Origin: Candidatus Altimarinota bacterium
GTDB lineage: Bacteria > Patescibacteriota > Gracilibacteria > BD1-5 > UBA6164
Length of the DNA stretch: 64,000 nt
Assembly (NCBI GenBank): GCA_013350285.1
Contig: JAAXWG010000001.1
Span: 124,001-188,000, forward strand
Direction: 5' to 3'
This document shows positions 30,923 through 41,653 of the stretch, one piece after another (position 1 is the stretch's first letter; each line of letters starts with the position of its first letter). A program made the translations under genes and the position numbers. Below the pieces are notes generated by a model. The model worked only from the letters and a program-made list of their open reading frames with translations. It was not told the origin of the DNA and ran no database searches.

Positions 30923-31826
30923 TACAAAAATTATTTAATAATAAATCTATATATTTTACAGATACTAAAACACTTTTATTATATTCTATTTCTAAAATTG
31001 ATGAAATTTTATTTATATAATCCTTTATAAAAACATTATTTTGAATATCAAATATTAATCAATTAAAAACATCTCAAATTTTTAAGTCTTTTTTATACTT
31101 TTTAAATTTTCAAGATAATATCAAATTTGTTCAATATATATTTCAATCTGTATCAATTATAATACCTAGGTTAAAAAAAGAAATATCACTATAATTTTCC
31201 AAATTTATAAGCTCAAAATCATTTCATTTTTTATAAAAATCATATATTTCATCAAATCATTTTTTCAAATTTACAAGTCAATTCTTAGTCCATTTTATAT
31301 AGTAGGCTGGTAAAAAATTAAATTTTCTTACTCATAAATCATATATATATGTGAAATTTTTGAAAAAATTAATTGAATTCTTTGGTGTAATTACTTGATT
31401 TATTTTCACAAAATTAGAATATATTTTTGTATTATTTATTATCTGTTCTGATAAGTTATCTCCATGAGCTAAAATCCTATTTTCTCTATTCGTGTCTAAA
31501 TCTCAATCTATACTAAAAGTTATCTCTATATTATTTTCTCTAGCAAAAATCATAAAATCATTATCTATTAGAGTAGAATTTGTAGTTATATAAAAATTTG
31601 TATTATACTTTTTAGGAAAATTATTTATTATAAATTTTATAAAATCTTTTTTTAATAATGGTTCTCCCCCAAAAAATTTTATTTTATTTATTAAAAAATT
31701 ATTTCTTTCAAAAAAAATAAAACTTTGATTAATTACATCTATTGAAATATTATTATTATGTTTATAAACATCACAATATTTACAACGAAAATTACAATCA
31801 TAAGTAAGTATATAAATAATATTCAT
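30897..31826 (-). CDS. Radical SAM protein, SPASM/anSME-like N-terminal half
   Basis: A 309-aa protein. The start is MNIIYILTYDCNFRCKYCDV with the cluster motif at residues about 11-18, close to peptide-modifying and anaerobic sulfatase-maturase types. FFGGEPLLKKDFIKFIINNF and FYITTNSTLID follow, then EITFSIDGDLDTNRENR. No C-terminal Cys cluster of the kind in its neighbours is seen, so it may carry only the SAM cluster. The gene is extremely AT-rich. It is separated by one base from the previous gene in the run. Confidence 0.75.
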
Positions 31827-31827
31827 C

Positions 31828-32739
31828 CTAAAATTTATAATAATCTAAATATTTATAAAAAACTCAAGTACAAGGTCTCATTTTCCATTTACATCCTTCA
31901 CATTTTCAGACAAAACACCTTGCTCTTGAATTATTAAAACTATACACATCTTTTAAAATAATTTTTCCATCTTTCGTTTTCAATCTCTCTATTGTATTTC
32001 TTTTTTCCCAATGTGAATCATTTGAATAGTCTACTAAATTATCTCATAAAATACAAAGTGGTAATCAAAAAAATCTTAATACCTTTTGTTTTTCGTTACA
32101 TAATTTTACAATTTTTGGAATATATAATTTAAATTCTTCCAAATTAAAAACAAGTTTTTTATAATTAATTTCTGCTCTTCATTCAGGAGCTAAAATAGAA
32201 ACAAGTACTTGCTTAAAACTATAACCTTGTTCCATTACAAATCTTATTATATTTTCAATATCAAAGTAATTATATTTATTTATTACTATATTTAAGAAAA
32301 AAAGATTATTATTTTTTTTATACTTTTCTATATTTACTACTATTTTTTGAAAATTTCTATAATGATATTTTAGTCAAACTTGTTTCTCACAAGTTTCTTC
32401 ACTATACCAATGTACTGATAAAGAAAGTTCATCTATATATTTTAAAGCTTCTTGAGTAAATTTTTCTGAAGAAAACATCGTTCAATTGGTTCAAATATAT
32501 ATCTTATAACCAAGATTTTTTGTAAATAGAAGTAAATCTAAAAATCATGGAATAATTGTTGGCTCTCATCAAGTAAAATTAATATGATTAAATCCTTTTT
32601 TCTTCCTATCAATTAATATAATTTTTATTTCTGAAAAAGAAAGTGGATATATTTTAAATTTATCCATTCTTTCATATTCACTACAAAAGATACAATTATG
32701 GGAACAAATATATGAGATGTGAAATTCTAATCTTTTCAT
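31828..32739 (-). CDS. Radical SAM protein (short, single C-terminal Cys cluster) 5
   Basis: A 303-aa protein. MKRLEFHISYICSHNCIFCS places the cluster at residues about 12-19. NFTGGEPTIIPGFLDLLLFT, LSLSVHWYSEETCEKQV, LNIVINKYNYFDIENI and FFGLPLCILGDNLVD follow in the order seen in its relatives. The C-terminal cluster is CEGCKWKMRPCTGVFYKY. The alignment of blocks with genes at 22757, 32743 and 33659 shows a common ancestor. Substrate unknown. Confidence 0.78.
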
Positions 32740-32742
32740 TTT

Positions 32743-33654
32743 TTAATAACTATTAATACAATTGATTCATTTACTTCCATAGAGTTCTTTATATTCTTTC
32801 CAAATTCAGTTACAAAGTCATTTATAAATACACTTCTCACATTCTTTAATATATATTTTATTATTATCTTTCTTAATAATTCAAGAATCTATTAACATTT
32901 TATTTTCAATCACTTCAATGCAATTTACATTATATTTATCCCATCACATAATACAAATTGGTAATCAACAATAAGGATTATTTACAACAAATCATAAATT
33001 ATAAACATAATCCAAAATTCAAAACAAATCCTTGTTTATGGTTTCATAATCAAGCATCAAATTAATATTTTTTTTTGCTTTTCCATGTGGCTGAATAAAT
33101 GATAGGGAAATATATTTTACAAAAGGAAATTCTTCTTTTACAAAATCAAAATAGTCTTTTAATTCTTTATAATTTTTTTTACTGATTACTGGATTTAATA
33201 TAACTTCTATATTTTTATATTTTCAAAGATTTTTTATATTACTTACTACCTTAGGAAAAATTCATTTCAATCAAACATAGTTTTCAAATATTTCTTGTTT
33301 ATGTGAATGAAATGAAATAAAAAACTTATTTATTCCATTTTTTATTAATTTTTCTGCTCTATCATTAAATAAAAGACTAGCATTTGTCTGCATTTCTATT
33401 GAATTTACTCATAATTTTTTTATTCATAAAACAATAAGTTCAATATCTTTTCTTAATAATGGCTCACCTCAAGATAGACTTATCTTTATGTCTTTTTTTC
33501 CTTCTCTTTTTATAATTTGCTTTACCAAAAAAAGTATTTCAAAAATACTCTTTTCTTTAAAATTTGGCTCTGTTTCTTGTGTTACATTACAAAAAGAACA
33601 TTTTTCATTACAAGCTATATTAAGCCTAATCAAATATGAACGAATATTATTCAT
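32743..33654 (-). CDS. Radical SAM protein (short, single C-terminal Cys cluster) 6
   Basis: A 303-aa protein. RLNIACNEKCSFCNVTQETE carries the cluster, with ISLSGGEPLLRKDIELIVLG, MQTNASLLFND and FFISFHSHKQEIFENYVG after it. The terminal cluster is CEKCIYKGLCNGIWKEYKEL, then YGSKGINCI. The ATG at 33654 is chosen because it puts the SAM motif at residues 14-21, as in its relatives. A GTG 17 codons upstream (33705) would overlap the preceding gene. Four bp separate it from that gene. Confidence 0.78.
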
Positions 33655-33658
33655 AATT

Positions 33659-34588
33659 TTATTTAATTTTATAATAATCAATGTATCTGTTCCATATTCC
33701 TTCACAATCTCATTTTAAAAAACAATAATTACATTTTGATATATAATCCTTCACTCTTCATCTATCCCATTTTTGACTAATAATATCTCTTGTTATAAAA
33801 TCAATATCATCTCTTGATAACTTATATTTTTCCTTATCTATGCTTTGTTCAGAGTATTTCAAAAAATCAAAATAATCGAGTCAAGAAAAACACCAAGGAA
33901 TAGACTCAAAATTTATTCTTATATCATTATGTTGATTCGCTAGATTTAATATATCCTTTAAATATGGAAGAAATTCTTCATATCTTAATGCTAATATAGA
34001 ATAATTTTTTGTACTTGTTCACTCAAGTTGAATAAAATTTATACGGAATGATCTTACTCATTTTTTATATAAAAATAATATTGTATCTTTTATTTCTCTG
34101 AAATTAATTTTACTTATAACCATATTAACAGAAAGTTCCCTTTTGAGAAATCAATTTTTATAAAGATTGATTATATTTTCTAGAGATTGTATTTTTTTAT
34201 CTAATATTCATATAATTCCTCACGATAAAAATTCTTCCTTTTTTGAAATATGGGAATGTATAGAAAGAGAAATTCTTGTTAATCAATCTTTTATAGCTTG
34301 CAATAAAAATTTTTTATTATGAAAAGTAGATGCATTAGAAATTACTTCAATATTTTGAAAATTATTTTCCTTTGCATAAAAAAGAAGATCAAGAAAATAT
34401 GGATGAATAGTTGGTTCTCATCAAAGAAATCCTATAGAATTATATCATTTGCTTGAAAGTAAACTTATCTCCTTTTCTATAAGTTCTTTAGATTCAAATC
34501 CTCTTATTTTTTCTCTTGTAATTCAAGACATACAAAAAATACATTTATGATTACAAGAAAGTCCTAAGTTTAATTCTACATGTTTCAT
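33659..34588 (-). CDS. Radical SAM protein (short, single C-terminal Cys cluster) 7
   Basis: A 309-aa protein. MKHVELNLGLSCNHKCIFCM sets the cluster at residues about 12-19. GFLGGEPTIHPYFLDLLFYA, RISLSIHSHISKKEEFLSGG and LSVNMVISKINFREIKDT follow, with the terminal CNYCFLKGDCEGIWNRYIDY. It is the closest relative of the gene at 29975-30922. A 105-bp gap upstream is the largest inside this part of the run and could hold a promoter, but no convincing one was found. Confidence 0.78.
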
Positions 34589-34693
34589 TCTACTCTAGTA
34601 TTTTTAAAAATAAATTTCTTTTTCTTATATTTTGAATTAAATATTTTTTACTTTAAAATAGTACCTTATAAAATAAAATTAACTATATTATGA

Positions 34694-36052
34694 TTATTTA
34701 TAAACAATAGATAAAGTATCTTTAAATTCTTTAACATAATCTTTATCTTCATTATATGAAAATTTATCTAAAATCACTTTTATATTTTCTTCTGAATAAA
34801 ATATTTTTGAAAAAAGTAATTTTTCGAAAACATTATTAATTTTTGTTTTAAAATAATTACCTCTTATTTCTAAGATATTATTTACTTCTAAAAATTTAAT
34901 TTCAAATTTATATAATTCTAGGAAATCAATTCAAAATTTCTCATTTAAAATTTTTATATCAAAACCATCTCTAAAATGTGAAATAATATATCTTGATATA
35001 TAATCTTTTGTTTCTAATTTAATTCACATATATACAGTATTAGATTCATTATACATATCATATCATGTAAAATACATAAGATTTTTATGTATATATGACC
35101 TTGTAGGGTATCAAAATCATAGTATAGAACAATTATTAATTATTTTATCAACTTCTTGTTCATTTCTTGCACTATCATTCTTTCACCAAGAATCATTCTC
35201 TACTCAATAATATCAATATTTCTCTATCAATTTCACTCATAGCTCATACATTAAATCTCTGTTTTTTATATCATTTTCTGTATAAATAAATCATTTTTTA
35301 TAAAATAATGTATCTTCCGATGGTCTAAAAGGATAAAGATGAATCATATCAGGATTCATCTGAATAATTCTTCTAAGATTTAATAAAAAATTTTTTAAAT
35401 TTTCTCAAGGAATTCAAGGCATCAAATCAATATTTATATTTTCTATTCAATACTTTCTTATCCAAGAAAATATATTTTCAAGTTTATCCCATGTCTGAAA
35501 TCTACCATTAACCCTTAATGACTCTAAAGTCATTGTTTGAATTCAAATAGTTACCCTAGAAACTCAATAATTTTTAAGAATTTTTACTTTTTCCTCTGTC
35601 ATTGTGTGAGGACTTATTTCAAAATTCCACTGAGCTTTTTCTTCAAAAGAATATAATTTTCTAATACTTGATAAAATTTTTTTTAGTTGTTCTGTATTAT
35701 ATATTGACGGAGTTCATCATCAAAAATAGGCATGATTTAACTTAATATTACTAAAAATTGCTGAAAAATAAGTAAATTCTTTTATAATTCTAGAAATATA
35801 AATATCTAAAGTAGTTCATCATACTACCTTTTCACTTCAACAACTACAAAAAAGACATTTTGATTCACAAAATGGAGTATGAAGATAAAATCATAATTTC
35901 TTATGTATGAAATAATCATTTTCTATATAATTTTTCCAATTTTTAGAAACAATACTTTTAGAAATATTTCTTGCTATATCTTGAGGAGGATATATATTTC
36001 ATCATGATGTATGTAAACAAATGAAAGCCAATTTATTAAGATTTATTTCCAT
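34694..36052 (-). CDS. HemN-like radical SAM protein 2 (CxxxCxxCxC)
   Basis: A 452-aa protein. YLHTPFCESKCLFCSC contains the full CxxxCxxCxC arrangement of HemN/HemW-family enzymes near residues 60-69. HAYFGGGTPSIYNTEQLKKI and VTIGIQTMTLESLRVNG are the family's SAM-binding landmarks, and INIDLMPGIPGENLKNFLLN follows. The C-terminal about 150 residues resemble a HemN-type domain. Its paralogue is the next gene upstream, which overlaps its start by 17 bp. Haem biosynthesis is unlikely from context; a role in the peptide cluster is inferred. Confidence 0.8.
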
Positions 36053-37334
36053 ATTTCTCTTTTATTTTATTCATTACATTTCTTGAAAAAAATATAGTAT
36101 TTAATATTATATTATCTATTTTTTCAAAGTTTATTTTAATTTCTTCATCCGAAACAATAATACATTCTTTTCAAAATTTATTTATAAGAATTTTTATTTT
36201 ATTTCCATAATCACATAAAAAATCACTTCAAAATATATTTTTATACTGCTTAAAGGATAATCAATCTATTAAATTTTGCAAAACATATCTATGTTTTTCT
36301 TCAATTAAATCATAAGAATATCATATATATGAAGAATTAGTATATATATTCTCATTGTATACTCAAGAATTAACATAAGATATTTTTCAAAAAATATTGC
36401 TTCTTGCCGTATATCAAAATCCAATATTAGAACTTGCATTTTCTATTCTTTCAACTATTGTCATATTTCTCGCATCCATAGAAAATCAAAAATCATCATT
36501 TCTTAACTTTTTTCTTCAACTCTTTAATAAAATTTTTATTCCATATTGATACATTTTTTCTCTTAAATCAATATCATATTGAGTGTATTTCTTTCATAGT
36601 TTAGAAAAATTTGTCGTTTCAGAAGGATTAAAGCGATACAGGTGAATTATATCAGGATTGAGTAAAATTATTTTTTTCAATCAAGTAGAAAAACTTTCAA
36701 AAGTTTCTCACTCTAATCAACAAACAATATCAATATTAAGAAAATCTATATTATTTTTTACATAATATATTATTTCATATAAATTATTTTCATCTTGTAT
36801 TCTATTATTATTAACAAGAACTCAAGAATTAAGACTTTGAACTCAAAGTGACAATCTAGAAACTCAAAAATTTTTGAGAATATCTATTTTTTCATAATCT
36901 AAAGTTTCTGGCATTGCTTCAAAACAAAAAGGAACTTTTATCATAAAGTTAAACTCTCAAAATAAAAACCATAGAAAATCTTTTAATTGAGTATTCGATA
37001 ATATTGAGGGAGTTCCTCATCAAAAGTAAATATTAGAAATCTTCTTATTTTTAAATAATGGAGAAAAATAAAGTATTTCTTTTTTTAAATCATTTAAATA
37101 AGCATTTATTTTTTCATTACTAGCAATAAGACTATTACAATGACAAAAATTACATTTCGTTCTACAAAAAGGAATATGAATATAAAGTCATATTTTATTA
37201 TCAACTCAAGATTCTATATAATCATTCCAATAACTATAAATTTCTTTCTTTTTAATAGGAAAATATATTTCCATTGGAGGGTACATATTATCTCTTCATA
37301 GTATCTTTCTAAATATATTTAAAGTTTTATTCAT
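36036..37334 (-). CDS. HemN-like radical SAM protein 3 (CxxxCxxCxC)
   Basis: A 432-aa paralogue of the previous gene. YIHIPFCRTKCNFCHCNS carries CxxxCxxCxC, then IYFGGGTPSILSNTQLKDFL, LSLGVQSLNSGVLVNNNR and LNIDIVCGLEGETFESFSTG. Both begin with a stretch containing YPP (NMYPPMEIYFP here, GIYPPQDIARN in the partner), a shared N-terminal feature. RYxSY-type aromatic blocks later (NIGFGYTARSNIFGKISYVN) parallel GFGYPTRSYIHKNLMYFTG of the partner. The pair may work together. Confidence 0.8.
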
Positions 37335-37355
37335 TTTATTTAATTTTATTTCCTT

Positions 37356-39302
37356 TTAATAAATTTTAAGATAAGATAAATTAATATCATTAATAAAATT
37401 TTCATTCATATAAAATCAATTTAAGTAAAGATTTAATACATTTGAAAAAGAAGATGCCTTGATATCATTACTAAAAAATCATAATTTGGAATAATTATTT
37501 ATTAAATATTTAAAATAATTATCCTTAGAATTTATAAAATAATAATATATTTTTGATTTTTTAATTTTATAAATTATATGACTATCTATATATCCTATTC
37601 AAGATTCTCAAAAGGCAATTATATTAGAATTTTCTTTCTTTCTAAATTCAATTATATATTTAGAATCATCACTTGTTTCTAAAACATCTCTATTTTTCTC
37701 TATAATATTAGAAAAATACTTATTTTTAAGTAATAAATTATCAAAAACATCATTCATTCAATATTTTTTTATAAATCAATCATTAAAGAAAGGTCTATAA
37801 TTATTCTCTTGAATAAATATTTTCATAAAAGAATTATTGTATTTCTTTAATATATCAGAAAATTCTTTTATATCATTTAGAAAAATATTTTCTCAATATC
37901 AAAAAGGAAATCACCGTAAAAAATCAAGTTCAAGGGTAATATTCTTTTCTTTTTCTTTAGAAAGAACATACATATCACTTATTATTCTATATACATCTTT
38001 TTTATTTTGAAATCTGTTTAGGTATTTTTTATTATAATTATTATCAAATGTCTGGATTCAAAATAAAAAACAATTTACTCAAGAATCTATCATTTTCTCT
38101 AATATAGATTTTGATAATCCATTATGAGGAAATAATTCAATTGTAAATTCTTTTACACCTTTATTTAAATTACTATTTATAAAATCTATAAAATCTAATA
38201 AAAGAAAATGATTTAAGTTCCAAGTACCTCATCAAAGATAAATATTATCAATATTATAGTTATCAATTAAAGATTTATTATTTTCAAAATCCATTTTTAA
38301 TCAATGAATATAATTATTTATAGTTTCCTTAGAAGTTCAAATATTTGAGTATATATAACAAAAATTACACTTACTAAAACAAAAAGGAAAATGAAAATAA
38401 AGTTGGGTAGAATAATTGTTTTTAGAATTAACTATATCAACTAATTTACTATCCGTAATATTATATTTTTCTTGTAAATAAGAATCATATGGATATTGTT
38501 CAGAAAGTCCTTTTCCAGCATAAAAAGAGTTTAAAAAACTATGTATTTCTATTTTATTCTTATATTTCAAAATAAAATTTGAAATATCTAGATTTAAAAT
38601 TGATATAAATTTTTTCTTCAAATTCATTAGAAATTTTAATCTTCTAGGGTAAATATTTTTTAAAATATTTTTTACATAATTTTCTCACTTTATATTATAT
38701 AGTATTGCTATATCATAAAAATCAATTGGTGCTTTTATATCAAGTCATAAAAAATAAGTCTCTTCTCAAATTATATTATTATCATAAATAATTCATTTCA
38801 ACCACCTTTTATTCTTTTCTATTTCAAAATCTAAATATTCTAGTATTTTAAAAAATAGATATTTATTTTTTTTTAAAATCGCAACAATTAAATTATTATC
38901 TAATTGGTATAAAAAATCCTCACTAAAGAAAAAAGATTCTATTTTTGAGAAATCTTTTTCTAAAATAGAATTATCAAATATATGAAATAATACTATAATA
39001 TTATTCTCTATATTAAAATTATTTTTATAAACTAGTACATTTTTTTGATAGGATTTTATAATATTTTTTGGGTTCTCATATATTATAAATACTTGTTCAA
39101 AATAATTGCTTTTCTTCAATAATATATAGTCCTCACATCATCATATATAAGTATTTCATCAAGAAATATGAATATTTTTTCATACATTTTTTACTTTCTT
39201 TAACTCTTTTTTTATAAGAGAATCATCTTCAGAAGAAAGATAATATGATAAATTACCTATATATTTAACATTAAGTTGGTTTAAAGATATAATAGTAGAC
39301 AT
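37356..39302 (-). CDS. HemN-like radical SAM protein 4 with about 225-residue N-terminal extension
   Basis: One 648-aa frame, although an internal ATG at 38627 makes it look like two genes; no stop lies between them. Residues about 1-225 are an unrecognised domain (ISGGNTYIGGCEDYI, ILEYLDFEIEKNKRWLKG, YIPRRLK-like end). Residues about 310-500 are a HemN-like core: YFHFPFCFSKCNFCYIY, YLGGGTGTWNLNHF and FLFGIQTFDNNYNKKYLNRF, followed by LELDFLRGFPFGYGENIF. It lacks the fourth Cys. The N-terminal half could bind the substrate peptide, but this is speculation. Confidence 0.7.
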
Positions 39303-39307
39303 ATTTT

Positions 39308-40375
39308 TTAATTAATTTCTAATCCTTTTATATATAAATGAAATGGGTCTTCATATAAACTACAAATATCCCTAAGAGATAAGAATTCTTTATGTAAAAT
39401 TTCTTTTTTATTATAAAATAATCTTTTTATTATCTTTTCTCTATAATTTTTATTCCAAGTGGAAAATAAATTTTTATCAAATATATATTTTTCTATATCC
39501 AAATAACTCTCTAAAATATTTATATTTGAAATAAAAAACTCATCCTTTATATCCGATAGGTTAAAAAAATCTGGACACACAATGTTATATATATCTCAAT
39601 TAGGTTTAAGAGATATAACAGGGGTAACTCAAATATCAACTATTTGAACTAAAAAATCTCAATAAAAGTTTTTAATAAAAGTTTTTAATAATTTTATCCT
39701 TTCCATTGTATTTTTAAATAAATTAATTTTTTTTTCTTTATCTATAAAATCAAAATTTCCATTTACATCTTGTTCTAAAATAAATGTTATATTCTTTAAT
39801 CATAACTTAAATAAAAAGGAAAGTGAATCAAAATAATTAATATTTTCATATGTAAGAGGAATAACTGAAGAAAGAGAAATTCATAAATTTAAGTATTCTT
39901 TTTGATAAAATTTTAATAAAAAAATATTTTCAACTATTTTATTAAAATCTGAATTAAGCATTTTTCTATTTATAAAATTATTATTAAAATCTCAATCCAG
40001 ACTAATAGTTATATTTATAAATAAATATGGATTATTTTGAAGTAAATTCAATATTTTTTCTATAAAAGATTTATTTAAAAGTATTCCATTAGTAGAAATA
40101 TCAACTTTAAAAAATTTCTTCTTAAAAATAATTAAAGATGATATTTTATTAAGAAGATATAATAATCTATCTTTATATAAAAAAGGTTCTCATCAATAAA
40201 TGTTAATACTATAAAAATTATTTAATATATAATCTCCTAATTTAGAAAAAAAAGAATCTATTATTGCCTCTGATATAAAATATCATTTTGTATGCTTTTG
40301 TGAACAATAAGAACAAGATAAATTACAATCTTTAGTTATATAAATAAAAATTTCTTCAAAAAATTTAATATTCAT
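39308..40375 (-). CDS. Radical SAM protein, SPASM-type family (anSME-like)
   Basis: A 355-aa protein. FIYITKDCNLSCSYCSQ carries CxxxCxxC at residues about 16-23. INIYGGEPFLYKDRLLYLLN (both Gly encoded by UGA), VDISTNGILLNKS and ITISLDGDFNNNFINR follow, typical of peptide-modifying radical SAM enzymes. Near residue 260 VSLKPNGDIYNIVCPDF recalls the start of a SPASM domain, with one Cys. It lies between the membrane protein gene next to the precursor and the long HemN-like gene. Confidence 0.75.
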
Positions 40376-40377
40376 AT

Positions 40378-41076
40378 TTATAGATTATAACATTTTTCTA
40401 AAAATAATTTATTCACCTTCTTTTTATATCCTTCTTCTCATAAATTTAATAATAATTTACCTCGCTCTATAGCACCTATTTTAAATATATCTTCTGATAA
40501 AGAAGATCAAGTAGATTCATGTATAAATAATTCAAAAGTACTATTACAGTCTTCTATTGATTCTAATTGTCCTAAACTCTTACATTTATTTTTTCAATTT
40601 ATAAAAGAATCTAATAAAATATAATTAAATGAATTTTTATCCACTTTTGCTAATTTTATATCTTTCTGTTTATAAGCTTCACAAAAAAATTTTTCTTCTA
40701 CTTTTTCAAATTTATCACATAATCACTGTTTTAAATTAACTAATACAGTATATTCATTTTTCTCAATAACTAACAATGCATTTTTATATTCATTAACTAG
40801 ATTTCACTCATTTTCATCTAAATATTTTGATTTATTTCATTTTATAATATTTTGACATTCTCTCTCTAAATCTTCTTGAGTAAATTCTTTTTCTTTTTCT
40901 ATTATTAAAAATCAAGTTGAATCAAAACTTCAAGTATTAGATTTAGAAATAACAACACTTCAAGTTGATAATCGTTCTAATCTTGAATTATTTCTATTTC
41001 TAAAAGAAATAGAAATAATAATTATTAAAGCTATAAATAAGAAAATAAAAACAAATAATCAATATAATTTTTTCAT
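40378..41076 (-). CDS. Membrane-anchored hypothetical protein beside the precursor gene
   Basis: A 232-aa protein. MKKLYGLFVFIFLFIALIII at the N-terminus is a single transmembrane signal anchor. The rest is a soluble, Lys/Glu/Asn-rich domain with six or more Cys (ECQNIIKG, LCDKFEKVEEKFFCEAYK, NKCKSLGQLESIEDCNS, LEKCYNL). Paired Cys suggest disulphides, so the domain is probably outside the membrane. No family recognised. Its position directly after the His-rich precursor (25 bp gap) points to a role in export, anchoring or immunity for the modified product. Confidence 0.6.
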
Positions 41077-41101
41077 AATTTAATAATATTAATAAGATGT
41101 A

Positions 41102-41626
41102 TTACCGTTGTCCATGACTTCCATGACTTCCATGACTTCCATGACTTCCATGACTTCCATGACTTCCATGACTAGAATGTCAAGGATCAGCACTCGCATG
41201 CCAATTAGCCAATCTAGCAACATCAATAGTTCCTCAATTAGGAGTTCAACTATAATGTCAATTTACTAATCAACTACTATGGCTTGTTAATGTGCCATTT
41301 GCATGTCACCCATTCCATATACATTCACCATTATAGTGTCATGGATCAACACTACTATGTCATCATCGAGCATTATTATCATGACTTCAATGATTACTAT
41401 GAGAAGGAGCATAATTAACATGTCATCAAGCTGGTCAAGTTGAACTACAATGTCAACCATTTGTATGTCAAGAATTAGCATGTACAGCATTAACCAAATC
41501 TATTGAAGATAACAATAATCATCAAACAGATAATCCTAATGCATCTTTTTTACTAATTTTTCCACTTTCATCTGTAAGAAAACCTTTAATCTTTTTTGTG
41601 ATTTTTGGAAATATTTTTTTTGTCAT
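41102..41626 (-). CDS. hxsA: His/Gly/Ser-rich precursor protein, HxsA-like
   Basis: A 174-aa protein with a Lys-rich leader (residues 1-30, KITKKIKGFLTDESGKISKK), a hydrophobic segment ALGLSVGGLLLSSIDLVNAV (29-48), and a His-rich core from about residue 49. The core has 21 His, mostly in GGH, NGGH, DPGH and SHG contexts, and ends with HSS, seven SHG units and QR. This gives His-Xaa-Ser spacing, the defining feature of HxsA precursors. Seventeen codons are UGA, so it is unreadable in the standard code. The HxsB-like and HxsD-like genes lie just upstream. The HxsA name is inferred from composition and neighbours. Confidence 0.65.
41111..41173 (-). repeat. Seven tandem 9-bp coding repeats (Ser-His-Gly)
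   Basis: AGTCATGGA repeated seven times without variation at the 3' end of the precursor gene. It is frame-neutral, so copy number could change by slippage without breaking the protein. Confidence 0.95.
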
Positions 41627-41653
41627 AAATAAGAATATTAAAAATAAATTATT

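Noticed and set aside
33655-33705. Upstream GTG start for the radical SAM gene at 32743
   Set aside because: It overlaps the previous gene by 47 bp and puts the SAM motif deeper than in all relatives. The ATG at 33654 fits better.
38337-39302. Two separate genes (unknown protein plus radical SAM protein)
   Set aside because: Same frame, no stop between them. The internal ATG at 38627 is probably not a start.
41100-41500. Possible CRISPR or satellite repeat
   Set aside because: The repeat is a 9-bp in-frame coding unit (Ser-His-Gly) with no spacers, and it lies inside a protein gene.
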